NCBI GenBank assembly: GCA_964528575.1
Contig: CAZGTQ010000032.1
Location: 1-22,058, forward strand
Reading direction: 5' to 3'
DNA length: 22,058 nucleotides
Origin: CAZGTQ01 sp964528575
GTDB lineage: Bacteria > Planctomycetota > UBA1135 > GCA-002686595
Shown here: one piece after another, positions 20,731-22,058 of the stretch
Layout: each line of letters begins with the position of its first letter
Numbering within the stretch: the stretch's first letter is position 1
Made by a program: the position numbers and the translations under genes
The notes under the pieces: generated by a model
What the model was told of the DNA's origin: nothing
Seen by the model: only the letters and a program-made list of their open reading frames with translations
Databases searched by the model: none

Positions 20731-21747
20731 ATGTTTCTCGGCATGCCCGTCGCGGAACGCTCCCTCCCCGCGCTCCTGAAGCTGCTCTCCGACCCGACCC
20801 GGCTGCGCATGCTGGGCCTGGTCGAGCGCGAGGAGCTGTCGGTCGGCGAGCTCTCGCGGGCGCTGGAGATGGCCCAGAGCCGCGTCAGCAACCACCTGCG
20901 GCTCCTGCGCGAGAGCGGGCTCGTCGCCGAGCGCCACGCGGGCACGAGCGTGTACCTGCGCCTCGCGCCGCAGCTCGGCGGCGGCGGCACGAACGGCGAC
21001 GCGTTCCCCGCGCGCCTGTGGGAGGCGCTGCGTGCCGAGCTCGCGAGCCTGCCCGAGCACGCCGCGGACCTCGTGCGGCTCGACGCGCTGCTCGCCGAGC
21101 GGCGGCCGAGCGGCGCGGAGTTCTTCGACCGCAAGTCGGGCGAGTGGGACAAGATCGCCGTCCACTTCGAGACCGGCTGCGCGCGCGAGCGGCTCGCTGC
21201 GCACCTGTTGCCCGCGGACATGGTCGTCGCGGACCTCGGGTGCGGCACGGGCTACATCGGCGCCGCGCTGCTCGGCCAGTGCGCGCGGCTGATCGGCGTC
21301 GACCTCTCGCAGGGCATGCTCGCGCAGGCGGAGCAACGCCTGCGCCGCGCCGCGCGCGGCACCGAGGTCGACCTGCGCCAAGGACGCCTCGACGCGCTGC
21401 CGCTCGCGGACGAGGAGGTCGACGGCGTCGTCGCGGGCATGGTGCTCCACCACCTGCGCGCGCTCGACGCGCCGCTCGCCGAGATGCTGCGCGTGCTGCG
21501 GCCCGGCGGCGCGGCGGCGGTGCTCGAGCTCGCGCCGCACAAGGAAGAGTGGATGCGCCACGAGATGGGCCACCGCCACCTGGGCGTCGAGTCGAGCGAC
21601 GTGATCGCGGCGTTCGAGCGCGCGGGCTTCGTCGACGTCGTGCTCGACCCGGTCGCCGACCGCTACAGACCGCGCAAGCCCGACGGCGAGCTCGTCTCGC
21701 TCCCCCTGTACATCGTGCGCGGACGCAAACGCGGCCGCGCGCACTGA
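20731..21747 (+). CDS. ArsR-family regulator fused to SAM-dependent methyltransferase
   Basis: A 338-residue two-domain protein. Residues 12-80 are an ArsR winged helix (LLSDPTRLRML, recognition helix AQSRVSNHLRLLRESGLV, wing HAGTSVYLRL). After a linker, residues ~140-310 form a class I methyltransferase with motif I VADLGCGTGYIG (166-177), the acidic loop GVDLSQGML and LRPGGAAAVLEL. No metal-binding cysteine pair typical of metal-sensing ArsR is seen. Directly upstream of adenosylhomocysteinase (36 bp), it fits a regulator that reads S-adenosylhomocysteine or SAM, as known for SahR-type ArsR proteins; that role is inferred. The start is unsure: ATG 20731 or ATG 20743, neither with a good ribosome site, so the mRNA may have a very short leader. 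Confidence 0.87.
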   Translation: MFLGMPVAERSLPALLKLLSDPTRLRMLGLVEREELSVGELSRALEMAQSRVSNHLRLLRESGLVAERHAGTSVYLRLAPQLGGGGTNGDAFPARLWEALRAELASLPEHAADLVRLDALLAERRPSGAEFFDRKSGEWDKIAVHFETGCARERLAAHLLPADMVVADLGCGTGYIGAALLGQCARLIGVDLSQGMLAQAEQRLRRAARGTEVDLRQGRLDALPLADEEVDGVVAGMVLHHLRALDAPLAEMLRVLRPGGAAAVLELAPHKEEWMRHEMGHRHLGVESSDVIAAFERAGFVDVVLDPVADRYRPRKPDGELVSLPLYIVRGRKRGRAH

Positions 21748-21762
21748 TCCCGAAGACCTCTC

Positions 21763-21783
21763 AGGAAGAACGTAGGAAGAACG
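21763..21783 (+). promoter_or_regulatory. Duplicated ribosome binding site before ahcY
   Basis: AGGAAGAACG is repeated at 21763-21772 and 21774-21783 (11 bp period), the second copy abutting the ATG at 21784. Both contain an AGGA core, the nearer one at suitable spacing. Confidence 0.6.
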
Positions 21784-22058
21784 ATGACGACCACCCAGAC
21801 GACGCTCGATTTCAAGGTCGCCGATCTCGAGCTGGCCACGTGGGGCCGCAAGGAGATCGAGCTCGCGCAGGAGGAGATGCCCGGCCTGATGGCGCTGCGC
21901 GAGGAGTTCGGCACATCCAAGCCGCTCACCGGCGCGCGCATCACCGGCTCGCTCCACATGACGATCCAGACCGCGGTGCTGATCGAGACGCTCGTCGAGC
22001 TCGGCGCCAAGGTGCGCTGGGCCTCGTGCAACATCTTCTCGACGCAGGACCACGCCGC
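21784..22058 (+). CDS. ahcY: Adenosylhomocysteinase, 3' end beyond window
   Basis: The first 91 codons of S-adenosyl-L-homocysteine hydrolase are visible. FKVADLELATWGRKEIELA, EMPGLMALREEFG, KPLTGARITGSLHMTIQTA and WASCNIFSTQDHAA are highly conserved in AhcY. The enzyme reversibly hydrolyses SAH to adenosine and homocysteine using tightly bound NAD+. The catalytic centre lies beyond the right edge. It follows the ArsR-methyltransferase gene by 36 bp and is probably in the same transcript. The adenosine it releases is a purine, a loose link to the catabolic clusters. Confidence 0.95.
   Translation, partial: MTTTQTTLDFKVADLELATWGRKEIELAQEEMPGLMALREEFGTSKPLTGARITGSLHMTIQTAVLIETLVELGAKVRWASCNIFSTQDHA

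Noticed and set aside
21748..21783. SAH riboswitch upstream of ahcY
   Set aside because: Only 36 bp separate the genes, too short for the aptamer, and the sequence is a simple duplicated ribosome site.

Overview
The window is about 22 kb of very GC-rich bacterial DNA, with long ORFs, strong G/C bias at third codon positions and tightly packed, often overlapping genes. A probable outer-membrane beta-barrel (DUF481-like) argues for a Gram-negative, diderm host. Gene style suggests Planctomycetota or Myxococcota, but that assignment is a guess. I saw no rRNA, tRNA, insertion sequence, integrase or CRISPR array.

Layout. (1) Bases 1-1530, plus strand: the 3' part of a YgfK-like iron-sulfur oxidoreductase, cut by the left edge. 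(2) Bases 1500-9009, minus strand: a five-gene operon of a selenium-dependent-type molybdenum hydroxylase (XdhD-like), an SsnA-like amidohydrolase, two fold-type II PLP enzymes and a nitrilase-superfamily amidase. Together with YgfK this resembles the anaerobic purine/urate-type cluster of enterobacteria and clostridia (xdhD, ssnA, ygfK, ygeX), with altered parts. (3) Bases 9173-15390, plus strand, divergent from (2): a reductive pyrimidine-degradation operon encoding semialdehyde dehydrogenase, beta-ureidopropionase, dihydropyrimidinase, class III aminotransferase and the dihydropyrimidine dehydrogenase catalytic subunit. A receiver-histidine kinase gene follows 26 bp later. (4) Bases 16503-17825: structured intergenic DNA (short tandem repeats, strong hairpins, an intrinsic terminator) flanking an OmpR/PhoB-type response regulator. 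(5) Bases 17826-18671: a DUF481-like barrel protein. (6) Bases 18707-20670: an NCS2/NAT nucleobase permease divergent from a yeast-type cytosine deaminase. (7) Bases 20731-22058: an ArsR-methyltransferase fusion followed by the start of adenosylhomocysteinase.

How the parts may work together (inference): the permease imports a nucleobase and the deaminase turns cytosine into uracil. The plus-strand operon then takes uracil through dihydrouracil, N-carbamoyl-beta-alanine, beta-alanine and malonate semialdehyde to acetyl-CoA. The minus-strand operon would process purine-derived heterocycles. The kinase and regulator could sense nucleobase or nitrogen status.

The most notable point is that the two TIM-barrel redox proteins both lack modules normal for their families. 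PreA has no C-terminal ferredoxin domain and no PreT partner is seen. YgfK has no internal GltD-like flavin domain. SsnA is also a shortened form. This suggests a rewired electron supply for nucleobase reduction.
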